Positions 26,401-35,425 are shown, numbered from the stretch's first letter. The stretch: 64,000 nucleotides of DNA from JBCBSZ01 sp039818945 (GCA_039818945.1 JBCBSZ010000024.1:1-64000); one strand, 5' to 3'. The notes: generated by a model not told the origin, from the sequence alone. Numbers and translations: made by a program.

Positions 26401-28354
26401 CACCGTCGAGCGCGGAGACGGCGTCGACGACCGCATCGAGATCGTTGGTCACCTCGCTCAGCCGCTCGGCGATCTCGCCGACCTCGGCCGACGTCGCGGC
26501 CCGCTCGCCCTCCCCCACCAGCTCGCCGAGGCGGGAGGAGAACTGGGCGAACGCCGCCTCGCTGTCGAGCACGGTCGATGCCCGCTCGGCGAGCGAGGCG
26601 ATCGCCTCGTCGAGCTCGGTCAGCGACGCGCTGACCCGCTCCTCGTCGACCTGCGGCACGTCGAGCAGCAACGCCGCCTCACCCCGGGCGCGGCGCAGCT
26701 CCCCCAACGAGGACACGACATCGGTCGGCGAGGCGGCCTGGGCCGCCGCGTCGACGACCCGACGCCCGCTGCGCTCGGCCTCCTCGACGGCCGCCGCAGC
26801 CTCTTCGCGCTGCCGACGGACCTTGGCGTACTCGTCGACGATCTGGCCAGCGGTCTGCACGACCGAGCGCAACCCGTCGCGCACCGGCGCGGCCTCGTCG
26901 TCGGCGAACCACAGGTGGACGTCGAGCGCACGCCGAGCGGCGGCGATGATCGCCTCCCAGGTGCGCTCGGACGGCTCGGCCTCCTCGACCAACCGGGCGA
27001 CGTCGTACGCATCGGCGAGACCGCCGACGAGATCGGCGTTGCCGATGCGTTGCGCCCACGGATCACCGTCCGGGGCGGCGACCGGCTCGGCGTCGGGATC
27101 GGCGAACGGCGTGTCCCACCACTGCACCGGGTGCACCGTCGACGGCTCGGCGTCGTGGGGTGCGGCCCGGAAGAGCACCGTCGCACCGTCGCCGAAGCTG
27201 GCGAAGCCGTGGCACGGGATCACCTGGGCGATCTCCTTGCGCACCAGGTTGTAGGGCGCCAGGAGGTAGTCGCTCGTCTCCCGAGAGTGGAACACGTACA
27301 TGACGTCCTCGCCGTTGGGGGCGACGACGGCCTCCTCGAAGACCATCGAGTCGGCCTCGACGTCAAAGAGGCGCGTCCCGGTGGTCGCCAGGTGGTAGCC
27401 GCCGGGGAACACGACGCCGTCGTCGCCCGGGAGCACCCGGCACGCCGTCCGCACCGCGTCGACCCGCGTCACCTCGCGGCTGCGGCGACCCATGATGTAG
27501 CAGCGCTCGGGCTCGTTGTAGAGCGCCACCTTCACCAGCAGCACCTCGCCGAGCGGCGCGTACGAGACGCCGACGTCGGCCAGCGACTGGCCGGGCACCT
27601 CGACGGCCTCGTCGATCTCGATGCGGCCCTCGGGGCGACCGTCGTCGACCCGAAGCTGCAACCGTCCGCCCCGGAAGCCGACGAACAGCTCGCCGTCGAC
27701 CTGGACCACCGGGTGGGCGCCGGCGATCTGGTCCTCGCGGGTGCAGGCCACCCAGGCGAAATCCTGCGCGTCGGGCCACGAGTAGTCGCGGTCGCCGCGG
27801 CCGTCGACGAACGACACGGCACCCGACGGGTCGACCGACCACCGCAGCACCGAGAGGTCGTCGACCCGGTCGCCGATCTGGAACGCGGCGAGGAGCTGGC
27901 CGCCGGCGACGCGCATGTCGACGAAGCGGGCCTTGCCGAAGAAGCGATAGAGCTTGTCGAACTCCTCGCGGAACGCCGGGTCGGCGAGGAAGTTCCCGGG
28001 ATCGTCCTCGGTGAGCGGGGTCAGGGTCGGCACGCCGCCGTTCTCGTCGCCCCGTCGGTACAGCGAGAACACGTGCTCGGGTGTGATGGCGGCGAGGTCG
28101 AGCGAGACGTTGTAGCCCAGCACGAGCACGTCGCCGACCCGCACCAGGTCGCGGGCCCGACACGCCACCTCGGTCTGGAGGCGGTCGGAGCCCAGCAGCG
28201 CGAGCCGCGAGGCGCCGAACGTCGCGGTGCGGCGCTCGTCGATCGCCGCGGCTGCGTCGCCGAGCTCCCGCGCGGTGGTGACCAGCCGCCGCCGCAGCAG
28301 GTCGTAGGACCCGCCGGACGGCGCTCCGCCGTCGTCGTCAGTGGTGTCGCTCAC
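23489..28354 (-). CDS. Large DUF3686-type AAA ATPase ('DNA repair ATPase' family)
   Basis: The protein is 1621 residues. The N-terminal ~450 residues form a beta-rich domain with DFAWVACTREDQ, MYVFHSRETSDY and PYNLVRKEI motifs matching the DUF3686-containing 'DNA repair ATPase' family. About 450-1100 is long acidic alpha-helical, coiled-coil-like sequence. An AAA-type domain follows with Walker A SPPGYGKTT near 1285, Walker B VVLFIDDIQ, and a GNPYSTGGARF sensor-like segment. The GTG start at 28354 lies 12 nt after the flotillin stop, so it is the last gene of the YqiJ-flotillin-ATPase set. Despite the family name, a DNA repair role is unproven; membrane-scaffold-linked stress or defence functions are also possible. 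Confidence 0.82.
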   Translation of the reverse strand: MSDTTDDDGGAPSGGSYDLLRRRLVTTARELGDAAAAIDERRTATFGASRLALLGSDRLQTEVACRARDLVRVGDVLVLGYNVSLDLAAITPEHVFSLYRRGDENGGVPTLTPLTEDDPGNFLADPAFREEFDKLYRFFGKARFVDMRVAGGQLLAAFQIGDRVDDLSVLRWSVDPSGAVSFVDGRGDRDYSWPDAQDFAWVACTREDQIAGAHPVVQVDGELFVGFRGGRLQLRVDDGRPEGRIEIDEAVEVPGQSLADVGVSYAPLGEVLLVKVALYNEPERCYIMGRRSREVTRVDAVRTACRVLPGDDGVVFPGGYHLATTGTRLFDVEADSMVFEEAVVAPNGEDVMYVFHSRETSDYLLAPYNLVRKEIAQVIPCHGFASFGDGATVLFRAAPHDAEPSTVHPVQWWDTPFADPDAEPVAAPDGDPWAQRIGNADLVGGLADAYDVARLVEEAEPSERTWEAIIAAARRALDVHLWFADDEAAPVRDGLRSVVQTAGQIVDEYAKVRRQREEAAAAVEEAERSGRRVVDAAAQAASPTDVVSSLGELRRARGEAALLLDVPQVDEERVSASLTELDEAIASLAERASTVLDSEAAFAQFSSRLGELVGEGERAATSAEVGEIAERLSEVTNDLDAVVDAVSALDGGDPTARTRIVRRVADVSAEANRARAVLEGHSRRLRDAESAEAFDAELALIEQTLSGAVVAATTPEDCDAELARLLVNAERIDARYADDPERLARVAELRDRINETFGARRSELVDERSRRARRVSEAAERLLVTITRRAAEAGDEAGIAGFFAADQMVTRVRGLADDLDELGETGQAAEVRGALAAAAEEARRRVRDTSQLMADDGSIAFGSSRFAPNAQPFELVLTPASGGGVEVGVTGTDFRTDVTDRLADHADLLDRSYPSETADIYRGEYLAWAVVQAAGADGLGELVSAAAVPSDIAQRCRAVAEHRHGEGYEVGVHDHDAARILAAVLPRGASDPVLQHAGRARALGRVLVAGLSGVEREQLTARARAARAARERVGSVASVERLRDELAGLVGERLAAVAGERDAVRVAAFLVEELGVDADSVAAASTASDLVGRLNDRLGEGGRGDLAAALAAPTMPAGRFQVALDWVGGSVEADAGLAELSFDVDEAAALLAVPEVPVRAIRHPGTVTVDGLVGEHSRLDAGTLRVRLDELADRVGGALDDMSQRWPAYTAARRAVVEEIREVVDLDEHRPKVMAGFVRNRLIDRALLPLVGTNLARQIGTVDSTDLARSGLLVLTSPPGYGKTTLMSWIADRLGMLMVKVNGPALGTATTSLDPADAPNVPETAEVEKVNLALRMGRNVVLFIDDIQFTSPDLLSRFIPLADATRRIEGVVEGDSHTFDLRGRRFAVVMAGNPYSTGGARFELPDMLVNRADVHNLGDVADEYAEEFGLSYVENSLTATPVLAEHAARLLDDVEALVAMADGRRAATTDGLVHRWSGAELDESVRTLRLVRRAQAVLMDVNEAYVRSAAMSDEDRVAPPFLLQGSYRNMARIAAQVVPAMTDDELDTVVDEHYASEAQTLTDRAEQNLLALGAMQDTLDDDERARWDAICARWSARTDADPSGRLVDALDRIAGALRDTY

Positions 28355-28366
28355 GCGGTGCCCGGA

Positions 28367-30385
28367 TCAGCGATCGTCGTCGAGCAGGTCGGCCACCGAG
28401 CGATCGCCCAATCCGCCCTGCCCGACCGCCTCGCTGAGCCGGCTGGCCAGATCACCTCCCGCCGAACCGAGGCTGGCGCTCAACCGGCGGACGAGGTCGG
28501 CGACCGTGAGATCCCTGAGCCCCGCCGCCCCGAGCCCGCCGAGCCCCTGGGTGACGTCCTCGACGATGTTGTCGTCGCCCTCCAGGTAGGGGGCGAGCAG
28601 CTGGCGGCCGGTCGTGCCGTTCTCGACGAAGCCGTCGAAGGCCTGCCCGTGGCCGGCCGCCGACAGGATCCGTTCGACGATGCCCTCGTCGGAGACGATC
28701 TTCATGTCGGCGCTGGCGAGCGACTCGCCCAGCGCGGCTGCGGCGGATTTCGCGATGTCGGCCCGTGCCTCGATGCCGGCGAGATCGATCGTCCGCTCGG
28801 CGTCGAGGCGGAGGCGGAACTCCTCGTGGTCCTGTCCGGCCGCGGTCATCGCACCCACACCCTCGGACTTGGCCTTGAGACCCTCACCCTCACCCTCGAG
28901 GCGGGACTTGGTGGCCTCGCCCTCGGCGACGCCGAGCTCCCGGACGGCGTCCGCCTCGGCGCGCTGCACCTCGACCGCAGCGAGCCCGGTGGCCCGGATC
29001 GCGTCGGCCCGCTCCTTCTCCACCTCGACCTCGGCGAGCCCGGTGGCCGCGGACTCGGCCTGGGCGCCCTCGGCCCGGCGCTTCGCCGCGTCCATCTCCT
29101 GCGCCGCGGCGTCGGCCTCGGCGCGGGCGAGGATCGTCCGGCGCTCGGCCTCCGCGCCCGCCGCCTGCTTGTCGGCGTCGGCCTCCTTCACCCGGGCGAT
29201 GAACGCCGCCTCGGCGGTGCCCTCGGCCGAGCGGACCTCGGCGGTGGCGAGCCGCTGGGCGTCCTCGACGACCCGCAGCGTCGCGATCTCCTCTTCCTTC
29301 TGGGCCACGCCGAGATCGGCCTCGACCCGGCCTCGGGCCACCTCGGCCAGCTCCCGGCCCCGCAGCTCCTTCTCCTTGCCGGCCTCGGACACGGCGGTCT
29401 CGCGGCCGACGATGGCGAGCAGCCGGTCGCGCTCGATCTCCTCGGTCTGCACCGCGATCACCCGCTGGCGGTTGGCGTCGGCGAGCGCGACCTCGCGGTC
29501 CTTGTTCTGCTCGGCGACGCCGAGGCCCTGGTCGGTGGTGATCCGGGCCGTCTCGGCCTGCTGACGGGACTCCGCCTCGGCCTCGGCCGCCGCCGCATCC
29601 GAGCGGGCCTGCACGGTGCGGATCTCCTGCTGCTGGCGGGCCTCGGCCTCGGCCCGGTCGCGCTCCATCTCGAAGACGGCCTTGTCGGCGTCGGTGGTGC
29701 GGCGGGTGGTCTCCTCGCGCTCGCGCTCGCGGGCGTCGTTGGTCCGGATGTGCTGGTCGGCGGTCCGCTCGGTGATCTTCCTGATGCCGTCGGCGTCGAG
29801 GATGTTGTCGGGGTCCAACGACTCGATCGGTGTCTGCTCCAGGTAGTCGATGGCGACGTCCTCGAGCACGTAGCCGTTGAGGTCCTGACCGATGATCTCG
29901 ATGATGGCGTCCTTGAACGCCTGCCGCGAGATGTACAGCTCCTCGAAGTCGAACTGCTTGCCCGCGGTCTTCAACGCCTCCGAGAACTTCGCGGCGAAGA
30001 GATCGCGCATGGTCGCGATGTCCGAGGCCCGCTCACAGCCCACCTGCTGGGCGACCCGGATGACGGCCGCCTCGGTCTTGTCGACCTTCACGTAGAACTC
30101 GACGGCGATGTCGGCCCGCACGTTGTCCTTGCAGACGAGGCCGTCCTTGCCCCGCCGGTCGATCTGGATGTTCTTCACCGAGATGTCCATGGTCTCGGCC
30201 TTGTGGATCACCGGGACCACGACCTGACCGGTGAAGGTGACGACGACCGTCCGCCACTTCGAGACCACGAGTGCCTGACCCTGCGGGACCTTGCGGAAGA
30301 GCCGGGTGACGATCAGCGCGAGGCCGAGCGCCACGACGATGGCGATCGCGATCGCGATGCCAGCGGCGGTGAGGATGCCATCCAT
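28367..30385 (-). CDS. Flotillin/SPFH-domain membrane protein (YqiK-like)
   Basis: The 672-residue protein has one N-terminal span (residues about 5-28), then a charged turn RLFRKVPQGQALVV and an SPFH/band-7 domain (residues about 35-215). After that come ~300 residues of Ala/Glu/Arg-rich coiled coil (AEAEARQQQEIRTVQ... pattern) and a C-terminal segment ending near a glycine-rich tail. This is the flotillin architecture, forming membrane microdomain scaffolds. ATG at 30385 is chosen; the frame upstream is Ser/Thr-rich non-coding. It is preceded by a YqiJ-like gene with a 7-nt gap, the same order as E. coli yqiJ-yqiK, and followed by the giant ATPase. Confidence 0.9.
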   Translation of the reverse strand: MDGILTAAGIAIAIAIVVALGLALIVTRLFRKVPQGQALVVSKWRTVVVTFTGQVVVPVIHKAETMDISVKNIQIDRRGKDGLVCKDNVRADIAVEFYVKVDKTEAAVIRVAQQVGCERASDIATMRDLFAAKFSEALKTAGKQFDFEELYISRQAFKDAIIEIIGQDLNGYVLEDVAIDYLEQTPIESLDPDNILDADGIRKITERTADQHIRTNDAREREREETTRRTTDADKAVFEMERDRAEAEARQQQEIRTVQARSDAAAAEAEAESRQQAETARITTDQGLGVAEQNKDREVALADANRQRVIAVQTEEIERDRLLAIVGRETAVSEAGKEKELRGRELAEVARGRVEADLGVAQKEEEIATLRVVEDAQRLATAEVRSAEGTAEAAFIARVKEADADKQAAGAEAERRTILARAEADAAAQEMDAAKRRAEGAQAESAATGLAEVEVEKERADAIRATGLAAVEVQRAEADAVRELGVAEGEATKSRLEGEGEGLKAKSEGVGAMTAAGQDHEEFRLRLDAERTIDLAGIEARADIAKSAAAALGESLASADMKIVSDEGIVERILSAAGHGQAFDGFVENGTTGRQLLAPYLEGDDNIVEDVTQGLGGLGAAGLRDLTVADLVRRLSASLGSAGGDLASRLSEAVGQGGLGDRSVADLLDDDR

Positions 30386-30392
30386 GGGTTGG

Positions 30393-31022
30393 TCAGTCTC
30401 CTGAGTCGGGGAAGAAGTCGCGCTCTCGGGCGACGGTGAAGTGCTCGTGATCGCGGTCGTACTCGACGAGGCGGATCTGCTCACCCGGAGCGAGACCCCG
30501 ATCGCGGTCGTCGCGGATCTCGACTCGGGACTGCGAGCCGTCGGGCCAGTCCGCGTCGGCGTACCCGAACGACTCGTCGACGCGGCCGGAGCGGACAACG
30601 GCGGGCTGGCCGGCGAGCTCGGAGGGATCGGGCGCCCGGGCGGTCACCATCGCCGCGCCGAGCGGGCGGGCCAGCCGGGCCCCGCCGAAGATGCCGGCGA
30701 CGAGCGCGACGGCGACCACCACCACGCCCACCGCGACGGCGGCGACGCCGTCGACCGGGTCGACCACGACGATCTGCCCGACGATCGCCACGAACCAGGC
30801 GATCAGCGACACCATCGACGCGACGACGAGCGGGGGCACGCCGGCGATCCCGAGCGAGTCGAACGCCTCGCCGAGCACGCCCTCACCGGCATCGGTGTCG
30901 ACATCGACGTCGAGGTCGAGGAATCCGATGATCGACACGGCCCACAGGACGAGGCACAGGGCGAGCGGCACGCCGAACACGAGCCCGACCGGGCTCGTCG
31001 CTGCGTCCAGGAACTCGCTCAC
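30393..31022 (-). CDS. YqiJ-like OB-fold membrane protein (NfeD-related)
   Basis: About 209 residues with spans near 8-32, 55-80 and 85-108, then a soluble C-terminal region containing ELAGQPAVVRSGRVDES and EQIRLVEYDRDHEHFTV. This resembles the OB-fold of YqiJ/NfeD partners of flotillins. I used the GTG at 31022; the open frame continues upstream but reads poorly. Partners of this kind are thought to regulate or stabilise the flotillin assembly. It is immediately upstream of the flotillin gene on the same strand. Confidence 0.74.
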   Translation of the reverse strand: MSEFLDAATSPVGLVFGVPLALCLVLWAVSIIGFLDLDVDVDTDAGEGVLGEAFDSLGIAGVPPLVVASMVSLIAWFVAIVGQIVVVDPVDGVAAVAVGVVVVAVALVAGIFGGARLARPLGAAMVTARAPDPSELAGQPAVVRSGRVDESFGYADADWPDGSQSRVEIRDDRDRGLAPGEQIRLVEYDRDHEHFTVARERDFFPDSGD

Positions 31023-31118
31023 GTCGCCACCGGGCTCATACGAGGCCGAAGATACCGAGCCCGGAGCACCGTGTTCGCCGGGGACCACCACCCATTGCGT
31101 CGCGGCCGTCGCTGCGCT

Positions 31119-32132
31119 TCAGCGGGGCAGGTCCCGCTCGTAGACGGCGCCGTAGGCCTGCAGCTCGAACCCGAGCCGGGTGTAGAGGTGGAAGGCGCCG
31201 CCCGGGCTGTCGGTGTCGGCCCCCAGCGCCGCCTGCTCCAGCCCGCGGTCGCGCAGCTCGCGGAGGCTCATGGCGAGCAGCGCCCCGGCGATGCCCCGCC
31301 CCCGCCAGTCGGCGTGGGTCGAGATGTTCTCGGTGTAGCCCCGGAGGTAGCCCCGGCCCTCGTTCTCCTCGTCGTTCACGAAGGACTTGACCTGACCGAC
31401 CACCTCGTCGCCGCTCCAGGCGATCTTCCACAGCGACGTGTCGCGAAGCGGGTCGTCGACGAACTCGACGTACTCCTCCTCCGTCGGCTCGTGCCAGTCC
31501 CACTCGCCCCGGAACGCCTCCTGATGGGCTTCCCAGATCGGGCGGAGGTGCTGCTCCTCCACCGGCCGCACCTCGACGCCGTCGGGCAGCGGGAGGTCCG
31601 GGACGTCGTCGAGGTGGGGTCGGACCAGCGAGGCCCAGAAGTGGGCAGCGACGTACCCGCGCTCCTCCCACCAGCGAGCCTCTCCCGCCGCCTCCTCCCC
31701 GGGACCGGGGTGCGGCGAGTAGCCGCGGAAGCGGGCCCGACTCAGGCCCTCGGCCCACGGCAGCATGTGCCGCTCGGACCCGTCCACCAGCGCCTCGAAC
31801 AACGGCTCCGCGATGTGGTCGGGGTCGGTCGGGGCGAAGACGACGAGGTCTCGCGTGCCGTCGCCGACGTCCTCGTAGCTCGCCCGCACGTAGCTCACGA
31901 GCCGACCCTCGGCGTCGTGGACGAGTGCGATGTCCCGGTCCGGGTCGCAGTTGACGAGGTTGGCGTAGCCGACGTCGAGCTGGGCCGCGGTCGGTTGCTC
32001 CGGCTCGCCCTCATACTCCCGGTAGGCGCCGAGCACGCGGGCCATCTCCGGATGGTCCGGTCGACCGCGGTAGGGCCGGGCCGTGTACGGCGCTGGCAGC
32101 TCGAGCTCCACGGGGGCGACGCTACGCCCCAC
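31119..32132 (-). CDS. Tandem-domain GNAT acetyltransferase
   Basis: The roughly 337-residue protein is long enough for two GNAT folds, like mycothiol synthase relatives. The first domain is degenerate; the second has NISTHADWRGRGIAGALLAMSLRELRDRG (acetyl-CoA loop) and ADTDSPGGAFHLYTRLGFE, the typical end of an active GNAT. Start alternatives are GTG at 32132 and GTG at 32111, the latter giving MELELPAPYTARPYRG. It is 30 nt from the phytanoyl-CoA dioxygenase gene on the same strand, so it is probably in that transcript. The substrate is unknown. Confidence 0.8.
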   Translation of the reverse strand: MGRSVAPVELELPAPYTARPYRGRPDHPEMARVLGAYREYEGEPEQPTAAQLDVGYANLVNCDPDRDIALVHDAEGRLVSYVRASYEDVGDGTRDLVVFAPTDPDHIAEPLFEALVDGSERHMLPWAEGLSRARFRGYSPHPGPGEEAAGEARWWEERGYVAAHFWASLVRPHLDDVPDLPLPDGVEVRPVEEQHLRPIWEAHQEAFRGEWDWHEPTEEEYVEFVDDPLRDTSLWKIAWSGDEVVGQVKSFVNDEENEGRGYLRGYTENISTHADWRGRGIAGALLAMSLRELRDRGLEQAALGADTDSPGGAFHLYTRLGFELQAYGAVYERDLPR

Positions 32133-32162
32133 CGCCCCCGCGGCCCAGGGGGTTCGCTTTGG

Positions 32163-33032
32163 TCAGTCGGCCTCGATGAAGCGCCGGTGGTCATCGGAGC
32201 GCTCGGCGACCTCGCCGATCGTCTGCTTGCGACGATGCTCGCCCCGGAGCGCGGCGAGCGGGTCCTCCTGGTCGCCGACGTAGCCGAGCGCGAAGGCGCC
32301 CTCGGCGTAGCCCATGACCCGGAGCAGGTCGTCGTCGAGCGTCCGGGCGACCTCGGGCGGGCAGGCCAGGTACTGGTTCTCCTCCTGGCGCACCCAGCCC
32401 ACCGCGTAGGTGAGGTTGACCCCCCGGCGGTCGCCGTCGCTGCGGTTGGCCGCGCCGCCGTGCAGGACCTTGCCGTCGTAGAACAGCACGCTGCCCCGCC
32501 GCATCTCGACCTGACCGGCCGGCATCGACGCGGCCTCGGCGTCGTCGACGCCGGAGGAGCCCGGACGGACCCGCGTGCCGCCGTTCTCGGCGGTGAAGTC
32601 GGTGAGCGCCCACATGGTGTTGCACTGCACGTGGTAGTCGGGCGGGAACGGGAACAGGTCGAAGGCCATCTGGTCTCGGTGCAGCTGCTGGTCGGTCTCG
32701 CCGGGCCCGAGCGAGATGATCTGCGTGAGGTGGAGCTGGAAGGCGGTGGCGTGCCCGAGGAAGTCACCGACCACGCCCAGCGCCATCGGGTGCATGATGA
32801 GCTCACGGCTCGTCGGGCAGCGGGCGATGAGGCGGCCGGTGCGGCGGGTGTGGCGCCCGTCGTAGTCGTCGGTGCCGGCGGCGGACCGCTCGATGAACGG
32901 TGCCGCCTCGTCGGCGAGGCGATCCATCGTCGCTGCGTCGACGGCGTCGTCGACGATCGCGTACCCCCACCGCCGGAGGTGGGCGGCGACCTCGGCCGGG
33001 TCGGCATCGGGATCGAAGTGCGTCAGCTCCAC
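32163..33032 (-). CDS. Phytanoyl-CoA dioxygenase-family Fe(II)/2-oxoglutarate enzyme
   Basis: The 289-residue protein carries the facial triad: HRD in QQLHRDQMAFD (H-x-D) and the distal histidine in VLFYDGKVLHGGAANRSD, where the trailing Arg/Ser would bind 2-oxoglutarate. The N-terminal RRWGYAIVDDAVDAATMDRL is the usual PhyH entry. Such enzymes hydroxylate lipids or small secondary metabolites in the cytoplasm. GTG start at 33032. It sits in the minus-strand run with the NYN and BVMO genes, which hints at oxidative catabolism, but the substrate cannot be read from sequence. Confidence 0.88.
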   Translation of the reverse strand: MELTHFDPDADPAEVAAHLRRWGYAIVDDAVDAATMDRLADEAAPFIERSAAGTDDYDGRHTRRTGRLIARCPTSRELIMHPMALGVVGDFLGHATAFQLHLTQIISLGPGETDQQLHRDQMAFDLFPFPPDYHVQCNTMWALTDFTAENGGTRVRPGSSGVDDAEAASMPAGQVEMRRGSVLFYDGKVLHGGAANRSDGDRRGVNLTYAVGWVRQEENQYLACPPEVARTLDDDLLRVMGYAEGAFALGYVGDQEDPLAALRGEHRRKQTIGEVAERSDDHRRFIEAD

Positions 33033-33056
33033 GTCGGGATCGTAGGGCGCGACGCT

Positions 33057-33431
33057 TCAGTCGAGGCGGCTCCGGAAGCTGCCCGCGCCGACGATCGCAG
33101 CCTCCTCGGGGAGGCGGTCCCGCAGGCCGCGATCGGAGGTCACCACGACGAGGTCGTCGTCGCCGGGTGCGATGGCCAGCTCGACGATCCGGTCGTCGGC
33201 CGCATCGCGGCCTGGCCTGGTCGCGAAGTCGACGGTGAGGTTGCCCCCGGCCAGCCGTTGCAGGCGTCCCTCCGGACGACCGTCGTAGACCACCACGACC
33301 TCGTCGTCATGGGTTCGGCACCACTCGGCGATCGACTGGGTCAACCGCTCCGCCGCGCCGAGCGGATCGTTCCACCAGCCGTCGGGGCGCGAGCCCATCA
33401 CGTTGTTGCCGTCGATCAGCCACCGGGTCAC
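33057..33431 (-). CDS. NYN-domain (YacP-like) ribonuclease
   Basis: The 124-residue protein is a compact PIN-fold: RWLIDGNNVMG with the first acidic residue, VVVVYDGRPEGR, DAADDRIVELA and VVVTSDRGLRDRL supplying the other acidic positions. It matches the NYN/YacP family of metal-dependent RNases. GTG start at 33431. The stop of the BVMO gene upstream is 7 nt away, so the two are transcribed together. The RNA target is unknown. Confidence 0.86.
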   Translation of the reverse strand: MTRWLIDGNNVMGSRPDGWWNDPLGAAERLTQSIAEWCRTHDDEVVVVYDGRPEGRLQRLAGGNLTVDFATRPGRDAADDRIVELAIAPGDDDLVVVTSDRGLRDRLPEEAAIVGAGSFRSRLD

Positions 33432-33438
33432 GACCCGC

Positions 33439-35361
33439 TCACCGCAGGACGTAGTCGTCCGGATCGGCCCGCCGCGTCTGCTCCCAGTACTCGAGCACGC
33501 TGTGGGGCCAGTTCTGGGCGCTGCGGCCGGTGTCGTTCTTGTACCAGCTGCTCACCGACGAGAACCCCCACGTGCGGAGCTGGTTCGCGGCGTCGATCCG
33601 CTCGTTGTAGGCGTCGTGCACGTCCGGGCGGCACTCGATTGACCGGGTCCCGGTGTCGAGCAGCAGTCGGAGGCAGTCGAGGACGTAGTGCACCTCGCAC
33701 TCGGAGAAGTAGATGATCGACCCGTTCACGACGATGTTGGTGTTGGGGCCGTAGAGGAAGAACAGGTTCGGGAAGCCCGGGGCCACGATGCCGAGGTAGG
33801 CGCGGGCGTCGCCGGCCCATCGCTCGTGGAGGTCCACGCCGTCGCGGCCCGTCACCCGCATGGGGGTGAGGAAGTCGGCGGCCTGGAATCCCGTGCCGTA
33901 GATCAGGACATCGGCCTCGTGCAGGACGCCGTCGGTCGTCCGCACTCCGGTCGGCTCGATGCGCTCGATGCCGGTCGTGACGAGCGAGACGTGCTCCTCG
34001 CGCATCGTCGCCGGCCACACGCCGTTGTCGAGGACGAAGCGCTTCGACAGCGGCGGGTAGTCCGGCACCATCTGCTCGAAGAGCTCGTCGTCGCCGCCGG
34101 CCATCGCCCGCAGGTACTCGGTCAGCAGCGCCCGCATCTCGTCGTTGCGGTCGCTCACCGCACGTTCGGTCGGCGGGTAGTCCGGGTCGACGGTCGCCGC
34201 GGGCAACATGCCCTCGGCCCCGCGCCAGAACAGCCAGAACCGGTACCACTGGGCGTAGAAGGGCACGTGGCCGAGGAGCCACGCGAAGCCGTCGGCGACG
34301 TCCTGGTGGATCCGCTCGGCCGGGATGAGCCACGGCGCCGTCCGCTGGATCACGGTCAGGTGGGCCACCTCGCGGGCGATCACCGGGACGAACTGGCACG
34401 CGCTCGCGCCCGTGCCGATCACCACGACCCGCTTGCCCGCGAGGTCGACGTCGTGGTCCCAGCGCGCCGAATGGAAGGCCACGCCGGCGAACTCGTCGCG
34501 ACCCTCGATCTCGGGCAGCTTCGGACGGTTCAGCTGGCCGACCGCGGAGACGACCGCGTCGAATCGCTCGATCCGCTCGCCCGCGTCGGACCGGACGACC
34601 AGCTCCCAGACCGCATCGTCCTCCCGCCAGGTGCACGAGACGACCTCGGTCCGCAACTCGATGCGGTCGGACACGCCGAGGTCGTCGGCGACCCGCCGGA
34701 AGTAGTCGGCGAGGACGTGGCGGTCGCTGAAGTACTGCGGCCAGTCGTGCCGTTGGGCGAAGCTGAAGCTGTACATGTGGTTCTGCACGTCGACCCGGCA
34801 CCCCGGGTAGCTGTTCTCGAACCACGTGCCGCCGACGTCGTCGTTCTTCTCGAAGATCGTGTGCTCCACGCCCGCCTGGGCCAGCCGGTGCCCGGCCGCG
34901 ATGCCCGACATGCCGGCGCCGATCACGGCGATCCGCAGCGACCGCGTCCCGTCGATCCGGTCGACGTGCCAGGCCGGCGCCCGGAGGTCGCGCCCCTCGA
35001 CGGCGAGCTCCTCCTCGAGGAGCGGCAGGTACCGGTCGTCGAGGTCCTGGCCGACGATGAATTCCATGATCCGCCGGAGGTGGGCGTGGTCGGGTCGGGT
35101 CGGTTCGCCGCCGCCGTCGCGGAAGCGGCGGAGCGCGGCGAGGCACAGCTGCTTCGCCTCGGCGACCTGTCCCGGGTCGAGGCCGCCCTGCGGCTCGCGC
35201 AGACGGAGCGGGTCGGGACGGAGGTGCTCGCGCAGGATCGACGCATCACCGGTCACGTGGGCGCACGCTCCGAGCAGGGCCAGCAGCTCGGCCCCGTCGA
35301 GCGCCGACCCGATCGCCGCGTCGTCGTCGGGGAGCGGCAGGATCGGCGGCGAGAGCGACAT
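33439..35361 (-). CDS. Flavin-containing (Baeyer-Villiger-type) monooxygenase
   Basis: The protein is 640 residues. After an N-terminal ~140-residue extension it has the FAD site AVIGAGMSGIAAGHRL, the GGTWFENSYPGCRVD signature, the BVMO fingerprint FAGVAFHSARWD (FxGxxxHxxxW), the NADPH site VVVIGTGASACQF, and YGTGFQAADF near the end. It should insert oxygen into a ketone, using FAD and NADPH, in the cytoplasm. ATG at 35361 is chosen (MSLSPPILPLP). A second enzyme with the same extended architecture lies at 38619, pointing to a cyclic-ketone or steroid-type catabolic theme. Confidence 0.9.
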   Translation of the reverse strand: MSLSPPILPLPDDDAAIGSALDGAELLALLGACAHVTGDASILREHLRPDPLRLREPQGGLDPGQVAEAKQLCLAALRRFRDGGGEPTRPDHAHLRRIMEFIVGQDLDDRYLPLLEEELAVEGRDLRAPAWHVDRIDGTRSLRIAVIGAGMSGIAAGHRLAQAGVEHTIFEKNDDVGGTWFENSYPGCRVDVQNHMYSFSFAQRHDWPQYFSDRHVLADYFRRVADDLGVSDRIELRTEVVSCTWREDDAVWELVVRSDAGERIERFDAVVSAVGQLNRPKLPEIEGRDEFAGVAFHSARWDHDVDLAGKRVVVIGTGASACQFVPVIAREVAHLTVIQRTAPWLIPAERIHQDVADGFAWLLGHVPFYAQWYRFWLFWRGAEGMLPAATVDPDYPPTERAVSDRNDEMRALLTEYLRAMAGGDDELFEQMVPDYPPLSKRFVLDNGVWPATMREEHVSLVTTGIERIEPTGVRTTDGVLHEADVLIYGTGFQAADFLTPMRVTGRDGVDLHERWAGDARAYLGIVAPGFPNLFFLYGPNTNIVVNGSIIYFSECEVHYVLDCLRLLLDTGTRSIECRPDVHDAYNERIDAANQLRTWGFSSVSSWYKNDTGRSAQNWPHSVLEYWEQTRRADPDDYVLR

Positions 35362-35425
35362 CGGCGCCGACTGTAGGCGTCGTCCGGTGGCGCTCGTGAG
35401 GTCCGGCCCGCGCGAGGGTGGTCCC

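Noticed and set aside
24668..30439. A 1923-codon open frame antisense to the ATPase and flotillin genes
   Set aside because: It is a by-product of GC-rich codon use: the composition is Arg/Gly/Leu/Asp-repetitive with no domain, while the opposite strand has clear motifs.
30441..33716. A 1091-codon plus-strand open frame
   Set aside because: It runs antisense to the YqiJ-like, GNAT, PhyH and NYN genes and shows no conserved motif.
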